Made by a program: the position numbers and the translations under genes
Part shown: in pieces, positions 9,796 through 20,720 of the stretch
Position numbering within the stretch: the first letter of the stretch is position 1
How the letters are laid out: each line of letters starts with the position of its first letter
NCBI RefSeq assembly: GCF_026151205.1
Contig: NC_087074.1
Coordinates: 20,738,765-20,802,764, forward strand
Length of the DNA stretch: 64,000 bases
From: Bolinopsis microptera
Taxonomy: Eukaryota; Ctenophora; Tentaculata; Lobata; Bolinopsidae
Direction: 5' to 3'
The notes under the pieces: generated by a model
What the model was told of the DNA's origin: nothing
Database searches by the model: none
Seen by the model: the letters and a program-made list of their open reading frames with translations, nothing else

Positions 9796-11926
9796 ATGGC
9801 ACTTGTAGGTAGAATCTCCCGTCAACTCTTCCCAAGACTCTACCCTGTAGTCAGCTCTTCAGCCAGAAACATCTCCTTCAACCTGAATGATCAGCAGACC
9901 GAAATACTAGAAACTACTAGAAAGTTCACTCTGGACGAGGTAGTTCCTACAGCTGCCCACTATGACGAGACCGGGGATTATCCCTGGGAAGTGCTACAGA
10001 AAGCTTTTGATCTAGGCCTCATGAATACCACTATATCTGAGGACTATGGAGGGTTGGGTTAGTTTATTGTCTTGGTTTGTGATAGTGCTTTGGAGTTCAG
10101 TGCCCTGAGCTTTCTATATATATATATTTATTTATATATATAATACAATATACATATATATATATATAATATTCACATGATATACTTTTCATGAGTTTTG
10201 GATTGTAAAATGAAAAATTACTTTTAGATTTGTATGATTTTATTTTTTTGAGAATAGGGATTTGGCTACACCAGCTATGGCTTTCATTATGTAAACTTTC
10301 ATCAATTAGTTTCACAAGAAATATAATTCGTCAGGTTTGTCCCTATTGGAAGCTTGTATCGTACAAGAAGAGATCGGGTTCGGATGTACTGGTATTGCAA
10401 CAGCGCTCGGTGGAAACAGGTTTGTAACATGATGTGCTGGATATGCCATTTTGATAAACATCTTTTTATATCATAAATATGACCTTGTTACATTGAAACG
10501 TAGAACAATTCCTTATCCTGATGACAGCCTTTTCCTTGTCGCAATAAACGGGAACACTACAAATTTTGCCCCAGAAATTTACAATGCATCTATATTATAA
10601 TCTATATTTGACCGAGTAACATTCTCACATTTCAGTCTAGCTGAGTCGCCAGTTATAATAGCAGGTAGCCACGAGTTGAAGAAGAAGTACCTGGGAAGAA
10701 TGACGGAGGAACTGCTAGTTGCAGCGTACGGTGTGACCGAGCCTTCTGCAGGCTCTGATGTTGCTTCTACCAGAACTAGCTCTAGAAAAGGTTTGGGTTA
10801 TAATCACTATGCCATTGATTTACTGATAAATTACCCCAATAAATAGCCAATCAGTTGGGTAGGTAGTTGTGGAAGGATTGAATGGATATAATAAATAAAA
10901 GATCCCCGCTGACATACAATTTACTTCAGTTGGTGATGATTACGTAATAAACGGAAGTAAAATGTGGATAACCAACTGTGGACACGCAAACTGGTTCTTT
11001 GTCTTCACTCGATCGGACCCCGACCCAAAGTGCCCGGCTGCTAAAGCCTTCACGGCTTTTGTTGTGGACGCAGACTCACCAGGAGTCACTGTCGGGAGGA
11101 AGGAATGGAATATGGGACAACGGTTAGTTACATAGTACAGTCACGTGGTGTAGTCACGTGGTGTAATATTGAACATAGTTGAAAGAAATTGATTTGCAGT
11201 TATCCTCGATTTAAAGATAATTGCAATGTGTTCACTACAGCACAATATGATATATATGAGTTGTTTTAAAGAGAGTTAAACAAGTTGACCCTCCCCCCCC
11301 CCCCCCCCCCCAGAGCATCAGACAACAGAGGGGTAACATTTGACGAGGTGGTAGTGCCAGTCACGTGGTGTAGTCACGTGGTGTAGTCACGTGGTGTAGT
11401 CACGTGGTGTAGTCACGTGGTGTAGTCACGTGGTGTAGTCACGTGGTGTAGTCACGTGGTGTAGTCACGAGGTGTAGTCACGTGGTGTAGTCACGTGGTG
11501 TAGTCACGTGGTGTAGTCACGTGGTGTAGTCACGTGGTGTAGTCACGTGGTGTAGTCACGTGGTGTAGTCACGTGGTGTAGTCACGTGGTGTAGTCACGT
11601 GGTGTAGTCACGTGGTGTAGTCACGTGGTGTAGTCACGTGGTGTAGTCACGTGGTGGTGTAGTCACGTGGTGTAGTCACGTGGTGTAGTCACGTGGTGTA
11701 GTCACGTGGTGTAGTCACGTGGTGTAGTCACGTGGTGTAGTCACGTGGTGTAGTCACGTGGTGTAGTCACGTGGTGTAGTCACGTGGTGTAGTCACGTGG
11801 TGTAGTCACGTGGTGTAGTCACGTGGTGTAGTTAAACAAGCCTCCCTTTCAGAGCATCAGACACCAGGGGGGTAACATTTGACGAGGTGGTGGTGCCAGC
11901 TGACAATGTTGTAGGGGAGCCGGGAG
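9796..11926 (+). CDS. ACADM: Medium-chain acyl-CoA dehydrogenase, 5' half (exons 1-5)
   Basis: Exons: 9796-10057, 10335-10419, 10636-10790, 10930-11122 and 11853-11926, all with GT-AG introns and matching phases. The product begins with an arginine-rich mitochondrial presequence ([20 protein letters not shown]). It then follows human ACADM closely through GGLG, the EEIGFGCTG helix, [12 protein letters not shown] (FAD/substrate region), KMWITN, ARSDPDPK-like and [16 protein letters not shown]. Role: the FAD-dependent first step of mitochondrial beta-oxidation, passing electrons to ETF. Exon 5 ends GEPG with donor GGAG/GTGCGT. The remaining ~45% (DKTRP.. onwards, including the catalytic glutamate region) is not found downstream in this window. 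It lies either beyond a very long intron, elsewhere, or is lost. Intron 4 contains a partial duplicate of exon 5 and a long minisatellite. All exons are free of frameshifts. Confidence 0.9.
11292..11360 (+). pseudogene. Partial duplicate of ACADM exon 5 with poly-C acceptor
   Basis: A run of about 19 C ending in CAG is followed by 47 nt (11314-11360) nearly identical to the start of exon 5 (11853-). It has ACAACAGA instead of ACACCAGG, giving Asn for the conserved Thr. The copy stops at GTGCCAG, where the 13-bp minisatellite begins. Reading on into the repeat meets a stop within a few codons, so it cannot serve as a functional exon. Confidence 0.85.
11361..11832. repeat. 13-bp minisatellite TCACGTGGTGTAG, ~36 copies
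   Basis: Nearly homogeneous array in ACADM intron 4, starting exactly at the truncation point of the duplicated exon-5 piece and ending 20 bp before the true exon-5 acceptor. Two seed copies are present upstream in the same intron (about 11140-11166). The unit contains CACGTG (E-box core). Confidence 0.97.
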
Positions 11927-12439
11927 GTGCGTTTATCAAACTTCCACAAACAAGACATGGACGTGAGACATGGGACACTGAATAAACGTGCAGAGAAAAA
12001 ACAGATTAGGGACGTGTGTTAATGAAAATTTTTGGTAGCGCTCGGATTTTATTTTTAATTTTTTGGTCTCCAATTCCGCGAAATTTTTTTTTTTCTTGAA
12101 AATTCGTCTGTAAAAATTTGTTTTCACGCTGTTTAACTATTAAATAGTATTACTGAACAGTTATTCTAAAAGTTTTTTCCGTCAAAAAATATTGTTCATA
12201 TTGCCTTAGGAGGCAATAAAAATTTTGCGCGCAAAAAACTTTTTTTCGGAAGTTTTTCGAAATTTTGACGGTTACCATTATCAATTTTGTTATTTCATTG
12301 ATGTCAACATGTGCGGCTCATTTAATATTATAGTAACCAGAACACCTAAATTTTTAATTTAAGTTTACTATAAAAATTTGAAAAATCTCAAAAAAAGGCC
12401 ATTTTTTGGTTCCAAACCACTTTTATCGATTCTACGGAT
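11927..12439. other. No gene seen downstream of ACADM exon 5
   Basis: A+T-rich intron-like sequence with poly-A and poly-T runs. No ACADM exon 6 candidate could be recognised. Confidence 0.4.
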
Positions 12440-12895
12440 TCAACAGAATTTGCGGCCCGTTGTTTTGTTGTTTTGGCGGGACGCTAGTTTCCATCACTAC
12501 AACTTTAAGTATAAGCTCCAAATCAGCTCACCTCATATATTAATATTAATAAAATTATGCTATTTAACTAGGGGAAACATTGTAAATTCAATTAAAAATG
12601 CAAAAGACTGTTAGCAAAAGAAAACTATACTTGTGTACACTCAATACTTACGTTTGCATGCCACTTTTCGAGCATTATAAATGCACTGGCGCCGCAACAT
12701 TCATTGACCAAAGGCTATCTATGCATCACCCCTGCAAGCAATCTTCGCGCACGCGCGCGGTTTTTTCGTTGCATGGTAACGAACGGAAGGAATTACACAT
12801 AATCAAACCACCTACTGCAATCTCCAAATTCCACGTTTTTTTGCAAAAAAACCTCCATTTGTAAACTTTCACTAGTGCCTTTTTACAAAAGGGTT
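12440..12895 (-). repeat. Dispersed repeat R3, inverted copy
   Basis: Reverse-complement partner of 9133-9600 (for example TTTTTCGTTGCATGGTAACG, GTATAAGCTCCAAATCAGCTC and GCCTTTTTACAAAAGGG). Several indels and substitutions separate the copies, so they are old or independently inserted rather than a recent artefact. Confidence 0.8.
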
Positions 12896-14351
12896 GTGAA
12901 CGAAAAAATACGTGTTTTAAGTGGTCTGCTAGGTGATTAGTGTTCACATAACCATGTGTATACGCGATACTGCGTTGGACGCGCTTGTTTCACAAGTTGA
13001 ATATATATCCTTTGCCGCATACGGCGGTCTGTGCGCTACTGCAAGCGAGAGGGCTCTGGTTAGAGCCTAAATTTTAGTGTATCGAGCAGAAAATCCCCGT
13101 AAGAGCCCTCTACTATAATTAGCAACTTTTGTGTTTTGGTTCATAATAGAGGTCTGTATCTGATCAGAAGTTACGGGGGCCGCGCTCAGCTGTCATTCCG
13201 CGAATTTTATTTTCTTCTTTATGTTAATGGAAATGATAGCTGAGGTACCAGGTAGATCAGAAGCCGAGATAATTTATTAGTGGGCGTGTCGCGCGATTTG
13301 GGTTGCGCGTCAAAAGGCGTGATTCGAGAAATGCCCCACGGTGAAAAAGTTTGTACCCGAGTATTAGTGTTATATAGGGTCATATAATCGGATTACACGA
13401 GAAAACTCCGCGGACGTCAAAATTTTCATTGGTTTATATGGTTTTGCCGTTCTTCCGTTGGAATTTAAGGCTGCAAAAACCATAAAAACCAAATTTTTAC
13501 CCTTACAGGGTAAATATGCTTCACGGAGAGTTATGGGCAAAAAACCGTTTTGGCACGTGACAGCTAGTAAACATGAATTCGATTGTTTAGGCTGGGTTAG
13601 GGTTTTTAGGGTTGTGAGTAGGGGATATTGTTAGCTTCGAGTTTTGGTTAGGTTGGGTTCCGGATTAGGGTTTATGTAAATCGTTTTGTACGCTGCAAAA
13701 CTGCATAAAACCAAAGTACGTGAAATTTGTGGGCGAGCGAACTTAGTTAAGAGCCGGATTTATCCTATACTACGCATTTTGTTCGATTTAGTATATTTAA
13801 TTTTTACCTCATTTTTAAAAAAGGATCTCCTAAAATGTTCCGGTGAAAAATTTTGGTCCGTGGAAAAACTTTTCTCGAAAATTTTTCCAAATAAGGTATA
13901 GCGAAAGGATCGAGGGGGTTAGCCGTGAGATTTATAAAAATAGAACCGTCATCCAATGATGATTACAGATTAGGAACCGTCAACTCGTTTTTATTGTATT
14001 GGCATTGCCATTTAAACAATGCAACATTCATCGTACCTTGTTTTATACAACCAATAAACAAATGCTATTGCTAATGTGTAATGTACAATGTAGAGTGTAC
14101 ACTACTCAAGGTTTAGGTAGGCCTTTACAATTGGTTCGTAAGGGACGTAAGGTTATCACTGAAAGGTAAAGTTTCTTACCTCCTTTAATGCAGAATGACA
14201 GTCCGAGCATGAGCCACGGTTTAAATTTATCCCTTCACCGCCGGGGAAAGAAAACACGGTTTAATCCCTTCGCCGCCGGCGTACTCTTACAACATGAACA
14301 TTCTATGATGATGATCGCGCAGACTGAATAAATTATATTGTATGTTTATTG

Positions 14352-14428
14352 CCCCACTTACTGGGCGCGCTCAGCCGGTCAGTCCGTTCTAATCTCTATG
14401 TTATGAACCATAATAGGCCTGAGGTTCA
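14352..14428 (-). repeat. Dispersed repeat R2, inverted copy
   Basis: Reverse complement of 4150-4232: GGGCGCGCTCAGCCGGTCAG, then CTAATCTCTATGTTATGAAC, then AGGCCTGAGGTTC. Confidence 0.6.
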
Positions 14429-14711
14429 AGGCTTGCAACCTCTCAGAAACACTAACTCACTGGAAGTAACCTAATGAAAGTTATTTCCAAATTAATTATA
14501 TACCAAATTCACTTTCCTTTTCACCGGTTGCAGTCTTGTCCAAGGACAAAAAGAATCGCGATTATTTAGGCAAAAAATCGCGGCGCGCGACCATGCCAAA
14601 ACTAGGCGAAAATCGCGGCGAAAGATAGTGTACTTGCAGAGCAAAGTAACATGTCATATATTCGTTAACTAGGCTAGTTAGATTAGTAAATACTAAGTTG
14701 TATGATTTAAC

Positions 14712-14745
14712 CTACCAGGACGCGCGCCGAGTTGGACTGTCGACG
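14712..14745 (+). repeat. GC-rich dispersed motif, copy 1 of 3
   Basis: Core GGACGCGCGCCGAGTTGGA followed by (C)TGTCGACGG. The same core occurs at about 21482-21512 and 21957-21985, where the following sequence (ATGGAACAGATA..TTTACGAGTATCACCCG) is also shared. It is probably part of an unclassified dispersed element. Confidence 0.6.
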
Positions 14746-15279
14746 GTCTAGAGCTTGTTTTAGATCAGCCCTTCCAGTCGATCTCGAGGTTCCCTCCCCC
14801 CAGCTCGCCTGAACGGAACTCGATGTTCCACTTCGAATCTGTACTCATACACATAATATTATAAGTTAGCTTGTTTTAATATTTTACCTAACTACACGCG
14901 TTGGCAGGCTCAGCTGCTTCCACTCGAGTTTTAATTAAGAAATTTTGGAAAGCTCACTATTACAGAGAATGAAAGAGAGAGCCAAAAAATTCGGGCATTA
15001 TTTTATTTCAGTGAAAAATTTGCCCATGGAACTAGATCGAGGTAACTAGTGACAGTTGACCTTACATAGTGATCTAGGGGTTGTTAGAGATAATTTTTCA
15101 CCCGAAAAATAGGCCATTTTTAAACAGCATGATGTGATAAATTTCGGTAATGATTTAAGAATTAGCAATGTTTACATTTTTTATAACTCAGTAATTTCCG
15201 CTCCGTGAAATATTTATTTCCAGTTTTGACAGTTAAATTTTGATTTCTTTTCAAGCTGTATTGTACCCTAACCAAGGAC

Positions 15280-15360
15280 TATTGAAGTATGTTGCTGTCT
15301 CGTTCTGCCCTAAATTGCAAACCACATCCTCGCATATCTACAAAAGAGTTGTTGCTTCGT
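15280..15360 (+). repeat. Dispersed repeat sharing CTGTCTCGTTCTGCC, copy 1
   Basis: GTCTCGTTCTGCC(C)TAAATTG..CAAACC/ATCAAT..ATC(A)TACAAAA.AGTTG is shared with 21305-21370. Function unknown. Confidence 0.5.
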
Positions 15361-15465
15361 TTCATTCTCCTAGTGGAGACACCTCAGTGACCGTGTCAAA
15401 CTAAACAGAAATAAAACGGTATCAGAGACAAGACAGAGACATTCCTGACGTGGAAACACGGAATT

Positions 15466-16736
15466 ATGTGCTGCTGTGAAACCTGCTTCGGCAAACAACA
15501 GTCACCAAAAAACAGGACATCCTTCGAACTGGGAATCTTCATCCTGGGGCGAAGGTTATGATATAGGGGAGTTTCAGAGCACTATGTAAGTCTGGATTGG
15601 AGTGATGGACACACAGGCTTGTTGGCCAGGACAATTTCCGTGGAGAGTACGGTCTAACCAGTCCCAACAAACCTGGACAAGTATCCTTGACCTCAGATGA
15701 GATACAACAGGTGCCAGGAGTTTTGGCGCGCCTAAAACGGACAAAAACTCCAAGGTATCGCTACAACACAGTTATAAGCAGTGTGGGGTAAAGACAAGAG
15801 ATTTTCTAGCTCACTTACAGATCCATGGTATAGGATTTTGACAGGATACCTGCCAACAAAGAAATGCTTCGTATCATCGCTGATTTTGAAGTGTGGGCGT
15901 ATAAGGGAGACATTATCTTGGGGGGTGGATTGTGGTGAGGTTTAAACCTAATCCTGCCAATGCTGGGTATGTGTGGGAGCTCGCTGGTCACAACAGACCT
16001 GAACTATTTATACCAGTATTGTTCGAGGTTCAATTTTAATTTCGAATTTTTCATTGTTATTTATAATCTCCACAAACTAAAAGCTTGTTCTGTTTTATCT
16101 CTATATTATCCTTCTTTGTCTGTATTAGCTATTTATGGAAATTTAAGCTATGTTTTCATTCTCAGTTTTCAGATCCCATGTAGAGTTATTCCATGCTATG
16201 GAGAAAACACGGTGAGGGAGGAGATAGTTTCTGGGTTAGCACCTTTCTTCAGCAATCTCAGAAGAAAGTCAGAAGAGAGACCAGACTTACTTTGATATCT
16301 GTGCAGAGTGCCAATATACCACAAGTCTCAACCGGTACAGACAACGACGTCTCAGAAGTCCACCACACCCTTATGACCATGTTAGGAGAGGATATTTTCC
16401 AAGATAAGTGACAACCCCTGGTCCCAGACACCGCCTCTAGCTACCTAACCCTGGATCTAGAGACTCGGAGACAGATGGTGGGAGGCGTACCTGTACTCAC
16501 AGAGAGCCAACTTGGAGATCGTGAGTCGGTGGATCATGAGAAAAGTTAGAAGGAGGGAGGTTGTGGTGCTGGATAACTTCAGGGTTTTCACGGGAGGAAG
16601 AGTTTGGGAAGGACGGAAACGGGGGGGACAGGAGAGGATGGTTCGGACGCTTATGTTAATTGGAATCATCTCCAGAGGGTCTGCTGAGCCCAGTGGAGGA
16701 CTGAAACCGTGCTTTATTGAGACCGAGAAACATTGA
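15466..16736 (+). pseudogene. Unrecognised spliced coding region, frame-broken
   Basis: Several successive open blocks with strong codon character lie on the plus strand in shifting frames. They include a Cys-rich start (MCCCETCFGKQQSPKN), HYVSLDWSDGHTGLLART, LTSDEIQQVPGVLARLKRTK, IPANKEMLRIIADFEVWAYK, PANAGYVWELAGHNRPELFI, then after an intron (16028-16172, GT-AG, phase 0) IPCRVIPCYGENTVREEIV, LISVQSANIPQVSTGTDND and DLETRRQMVGGVPVLTESQL. At least five single-base-type frame changes separate them. GC content is clearly higher than in the flanks. I do not recognise the family. The intact intron and codon quality argue for a real cellular gene that is either decaying or poorly sequenced here. 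Confidence 0.5.
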
Positions 16737-17376
16737 CTGTTGTCAGACTGTATTATAATTTAAATGGATCGGTTGTTGAGTATAATATCTGACTGGTAAT
16801 CAAACTCTTCGACGAAAATGTCGTCTTCGCCAATTTATATTCAAATATCTGGTTTGATTCGAAATGCTCATATAATATTCATCGTTTTTTATTTATTTTG
16901 GTCACGTACCTGTAACTTCACTGCACTAGGAACAATAATTTTTATCGCCCTTACTGAAACATAAGACCTAAATGCTTTGAGCTGTGGTGACAATAATAAA
17001 ATCAAAATGTAAGGCTCGTTCCCTGAACATCATGAAAAAGTGATAAATTTCTCTCAGTTGAAATATCTATTTTCAGTTTTTTACAGTAAATTCGGATTTT
17101 TTTCATCTTACTGTCCCCAAACAAAGGATGAAGTATATTTAGTGCTTTTCATGCAACAAGTAAAACATATCTTGTTGGTCATGTTTCCAGGTTTGGACTG
17201 GAATTGCCCGCTTAAAGAACTCATCGCGTTACATTACATAATTTTCTGAAACATATATTACATTTACAATAAATTATGCAATATCACAACATTACCAATC
17301 AACAAAAAAAAATTTAATCGCAGATTCAAATGCAAATTATCGTAAATTAAACACAAAAAACAATTAAACATGCAAT

Positions 17377-17411
<35 letters not shown>

Positions 17412-17717
17412 AATAAATGAATATCCGAATGCGCTTTTTTGTCAACTTACTCCTTCATAAATTAATTTTTGGACAAATAAATTTTTTTAGGACGGTTTAA
17501 ATAATGGGGTTACTAATTTATAAAGTTCTCAAAATAATAAATCAATACAAATTAATCACAAAGACTAGATAATAATAGAATATTGGTAACTTATATAAAC
17601 TGAAAAACGATATATGTCGATTCAATTACAAAATAATATTAGGTGATTGAAACATTTCAATAAATTCATCATAAATTCTCTTTACCATATTACCCCAAAT
17701 ATTTATCTTGATTTACT
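16737..17717. other. No gene seen
   Basis: A+T-rich, including a poly-T run of about 31 (17380-17410). No supported feature beyond that. Confidence 0.4.
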
Positions 17718-18627
17718 TATCGGACCTTATTTGGACGGACATTACTTGAACGCTGCATGGGGCCCTTAGCGTTATCTTAATGTCCGTTCAAATAAGTCCG
17801 TTCAATTAAGGTCCGTCCAGTTAAAGTCCGTTGAAATTTTTTCAAAAATTTTACCATTTCGAACTTTTAGTCAGAATATGACAACTTTTGAGAACTTTAT
17901 TGTGCCGTAAGTTAACGAAGGAAAAAAGGTTCTCCTTGGTCTGGCGGAGGCACAGAAAATCTACCGTATATGATGTTTTCAAGGGTCACTTGGCAGAAAA
18001 AAGTCAACGAAACTTATGGCACTCAACAACAAAGTTCATGAACTAGTCCCCGCCCAATATGACAAACTTGCTCCAGCCTCTAGGATATCACGGTAATCGT
18101 GTTGCAAGGACATTGTCCGACGTTGTTATAGTTCATATTATCGGGGGCGGTTATGAAACAATGCTAGGAAAGCTCACGTGATGTTAAGGTTAGCCTAGTT
18201 GTCTAAGATAAAACCACTTCACGCCGAATGGCTTGTAAAAATTATCAGGTAACACTGGAAATGCAGGGACCGGGTTGTTTGATTTTTTAAAAGGTTTCCA
18301 TAAAGCTAGAAATCTCTGATGTTTTAAGCATGGACTATTTCATGCACGGAAAACCCATTGATGAAGATGATATGTGATATTGAGACATGATCATGTCTAA
18401 TATTTTAACATTTTTTACACTGCTTAATGACTGATTGTCTTACTTACTGTATAAATGGATTTTAATTAAAAATTCATTTGCTGAAATTTAAAAAAGTTGA
18501 AAAAAAATATTGAACAAAATTCGGCTTTTTGATGTTATGAATGCCTTCGAGCGTTCATATTAAGGTCCGTTCATAATTGTGTCCGTTCATGTAATGTCCG
18601 TCCAAATAAGGTCCGATTAAGGTATTA
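17718..18627. mobile_element. Fold-back element with multiple GTCCGTTCA motifs
   Basis: The ends are inverted repeats: ATCGGACCTTATTTGGACGG followed by ACATTAC(T/A)TGAACG at the left, and the reverse complement ending at 18627 on the right. Inside each arm, short motifs of the type (G)GTCCGTTCA(A) recur in both orientations at intervals of about 15-20 bp. The middle is unique sequence with no ORF. This is typical of fold-back or MITE-type elements. I could not fix a target-site duplication. Confidence 0.7.
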
Positions 18628-20720
18628 AAACTTGACAAAACTTGTGCGCAAAGCAGCTAATTAAATCTTGCGCAACCAATTTTACCTAAAAGTTCGGTAA
18701 CAAATTTTTGAACCTTTAAGTGTGAATAATTCTGGTAATTCGTACTAATTGAGAAATAAATATTCAATAAGACAAATTTTTTGAACTTGCCTACCAAAAA
18801 AGGATAAGATTAAAACTTTAAAATTATAATCTTTTCTATTATCATATAACGTCACTCTAACTTTCCTTATAATTACTAATTTTAAGTCTAGCTAGACATT
18901 ACAAGCGAAATATTTGTATTATTTTCTATCATTTCCTTAGGCTGAAATATCTTCTAATACATTCGTAAATAAATTAAAATCATAAAACTATCAACTCATT
19001 TGATAACGAAATGTGTTCTTTTAATCTTTTTAGATTTTTCTGTTATCCCTTGTTCTATCAAAAGTTTATATATTTCTATTCGTAAACATGTAAATAAAAT
19101 TGAGCTATTTGTTTGTGCTGCATGGTACCATTGGTATTCCAATACTTGTCTATAAATTGACCTGATAAGTACATAAGAATTATCAATCACATAATTAAGA
19201 CATTCCAAAAGTGTTATATCTTTGAAAAATGAACTTATATTTTTACTACATTATCAGAGAAATAGGCTTCTTAAGTATAAGATTCGGAAATAATATAGAT
19301 TTTCTTTAAAATCAAATACTCTTTCTACAAATACATACGAAGATTATCTTCAATTGAATATTGAGGTATTGATGTATATAAAGATGAAAAAAATAAGTAC
19401 TGGACAGGACTTTAAACTTTCTGGGTTATTATCATAACTAAGAAATCTAAGATAGGCTATTATTTATCAATAACAAAATAATCATTTTCTAACGTGAATT
19501 TATTATCATATATAGATTTATTTTTTAGCTGAGTGAAGCATAGATTAATACAAATGCTAAGATAGACTGATAATTGTTGCTAAATACTTCCACTACAGAC
19601 GTTATATATCTAACTCCGACTGGCTTTTTATGTGTTTTGGTGAATCATATAAATAAGTGTAATTTGCTAGTATCTTCATCAAATTTAATTCGATGTATAA
19701 GTAAGAATGCTTTATGCTCATTAATTATTATCATCTTCTGAAACGATTAACTTTAGTAAATGTATTCGATGATAATTCCTTTTCAAATCATACTAATATA
19801 GAACTTTTTCAAACAATAGTAATATCATTTTTGGCTTTATCGGAGGAACCCAATAAAAATCTTTATGTAGGCTCATCTAAATCTGCTAAGACTTCACATC
19901 TGATAATATGAATAATAGGGATATGGTTTAGCTCCTTGCAGTTAATTTTCACTTGCTCGATTATGATTAGTGTTTTCCACTCTTGAAAACTCTTGCTATA
20001 GGTTTAGCCATAAATTAGGACAATTTATCGCAATAGCTTTTGAGTGCCGTCTTTACTGATTTAAAGCTTTCAGTACATTGTTTAGATTAGTCTCTATAAT
20101 TTAATCCCTTCATTAGGAGGATTACGAAGTTTATATTACTGATCATTGTAGCTCTCCTGTAAGACATGTTTATGAGTGGGTCTGATTTATAACGACTTGA
20201 TGACAATTACATTCACTGTTCTGAGTCCAATGTTAGCTTCATTATATACTTTTTTGTAGTTAAGTACTTTAGATCTGATTGTTGGAGGGGTATTTCGTAG
20301 GACATTGTAGGTTGCTGATGTACTTTGACTTGAATGGTGCAGCTTTTAGTAAACTGTTCCATTTTAAATTATCTTTCGAAAAATCCAATATACTCGGACA
20401 AATTTATTACATAATTAATACAATAAAAAGAATTTGATTTTACTATTATTCTTACCGCTAAACATCTTGTAAGGTAAAACCTGATAAATCTTTAACTAAG
20501 TGAATTTTATGAAATCTATAAGTCGTTTATTACTATTAAAATTATTAATATAAGATATAGCTTTAATATAACTAATTAAGTAGTTTCTTTTTAAGGATTA
20601 CTAGATTAGTACGAATATCATCGCATATCAATCGTTTTTCATCATCCAGCAAATCTTCATAAAATACTCGATATTCAAATTCTTGTCTTTCACTTACAAT
20701 ATTATAATGAATCTACCTCA
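18628..20720. other. Strongly A+T-rich block
   Basis: Composition is visibly more A+T-rich than most of the window. Apart from the reverse-transcriptase remnant at about 18850-19280 on the minus strand, no feature could be supported. Confidence 0.5.
18850..19280 (-). pseudogene. Decayed reverse transcriptase, Penelope-like group (tentative)
   Basis: The minus strand reads LLECLNYVIDNSYVLIRSIY then RQVLEYQ, followed by a region that aligns by eye to the NTYV.FG..IYRQV.GIPMGTNCAPL.ADLFL block of Penelope-like (Neptune/Coprina type) reverse transcriptases. The GIPMGTN core is altered to EYQWYHAAQTN. Further on, out of frame and with stops, a Y-L-D-L-K-like stretch falls where the family has YLDLHLEI. 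Multiple stops and A+T drift indicate an old dead copy. Assignment rests on remembered motifs only. Confidence 0.4.

Larger units (their letters stand above)
12896..15279. other. Non-coding stretch with short dispersed repeats
   Basis: Contains a piece of R2 (near 13168-13200), a stretch (13495-13575) whose reverse complement resembles 21550-21620, and a tandem pair of GGTTTAA(A)TTT..CCCTTC.CCGCCGG (about 14217-14280). It also contains a GC-rich motif GGACGCGCGCCGAGTTGGA (14719), which recurs at 21482 and 21957. A 28-codon minus-strand open stretch at about 14770-14856 looks coding-like but is too short to name. Confidence 0.4.

Noticed and set aside
9132-12947. Similar ~88-aa ORFs at 9132-9398 (-) and 12598-12864 (+) as a conserved gene
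   Set aside because: The similarity comes from the non-coding dispersed repeat R3; equivalent frames are open on both strands and neither has coding features.
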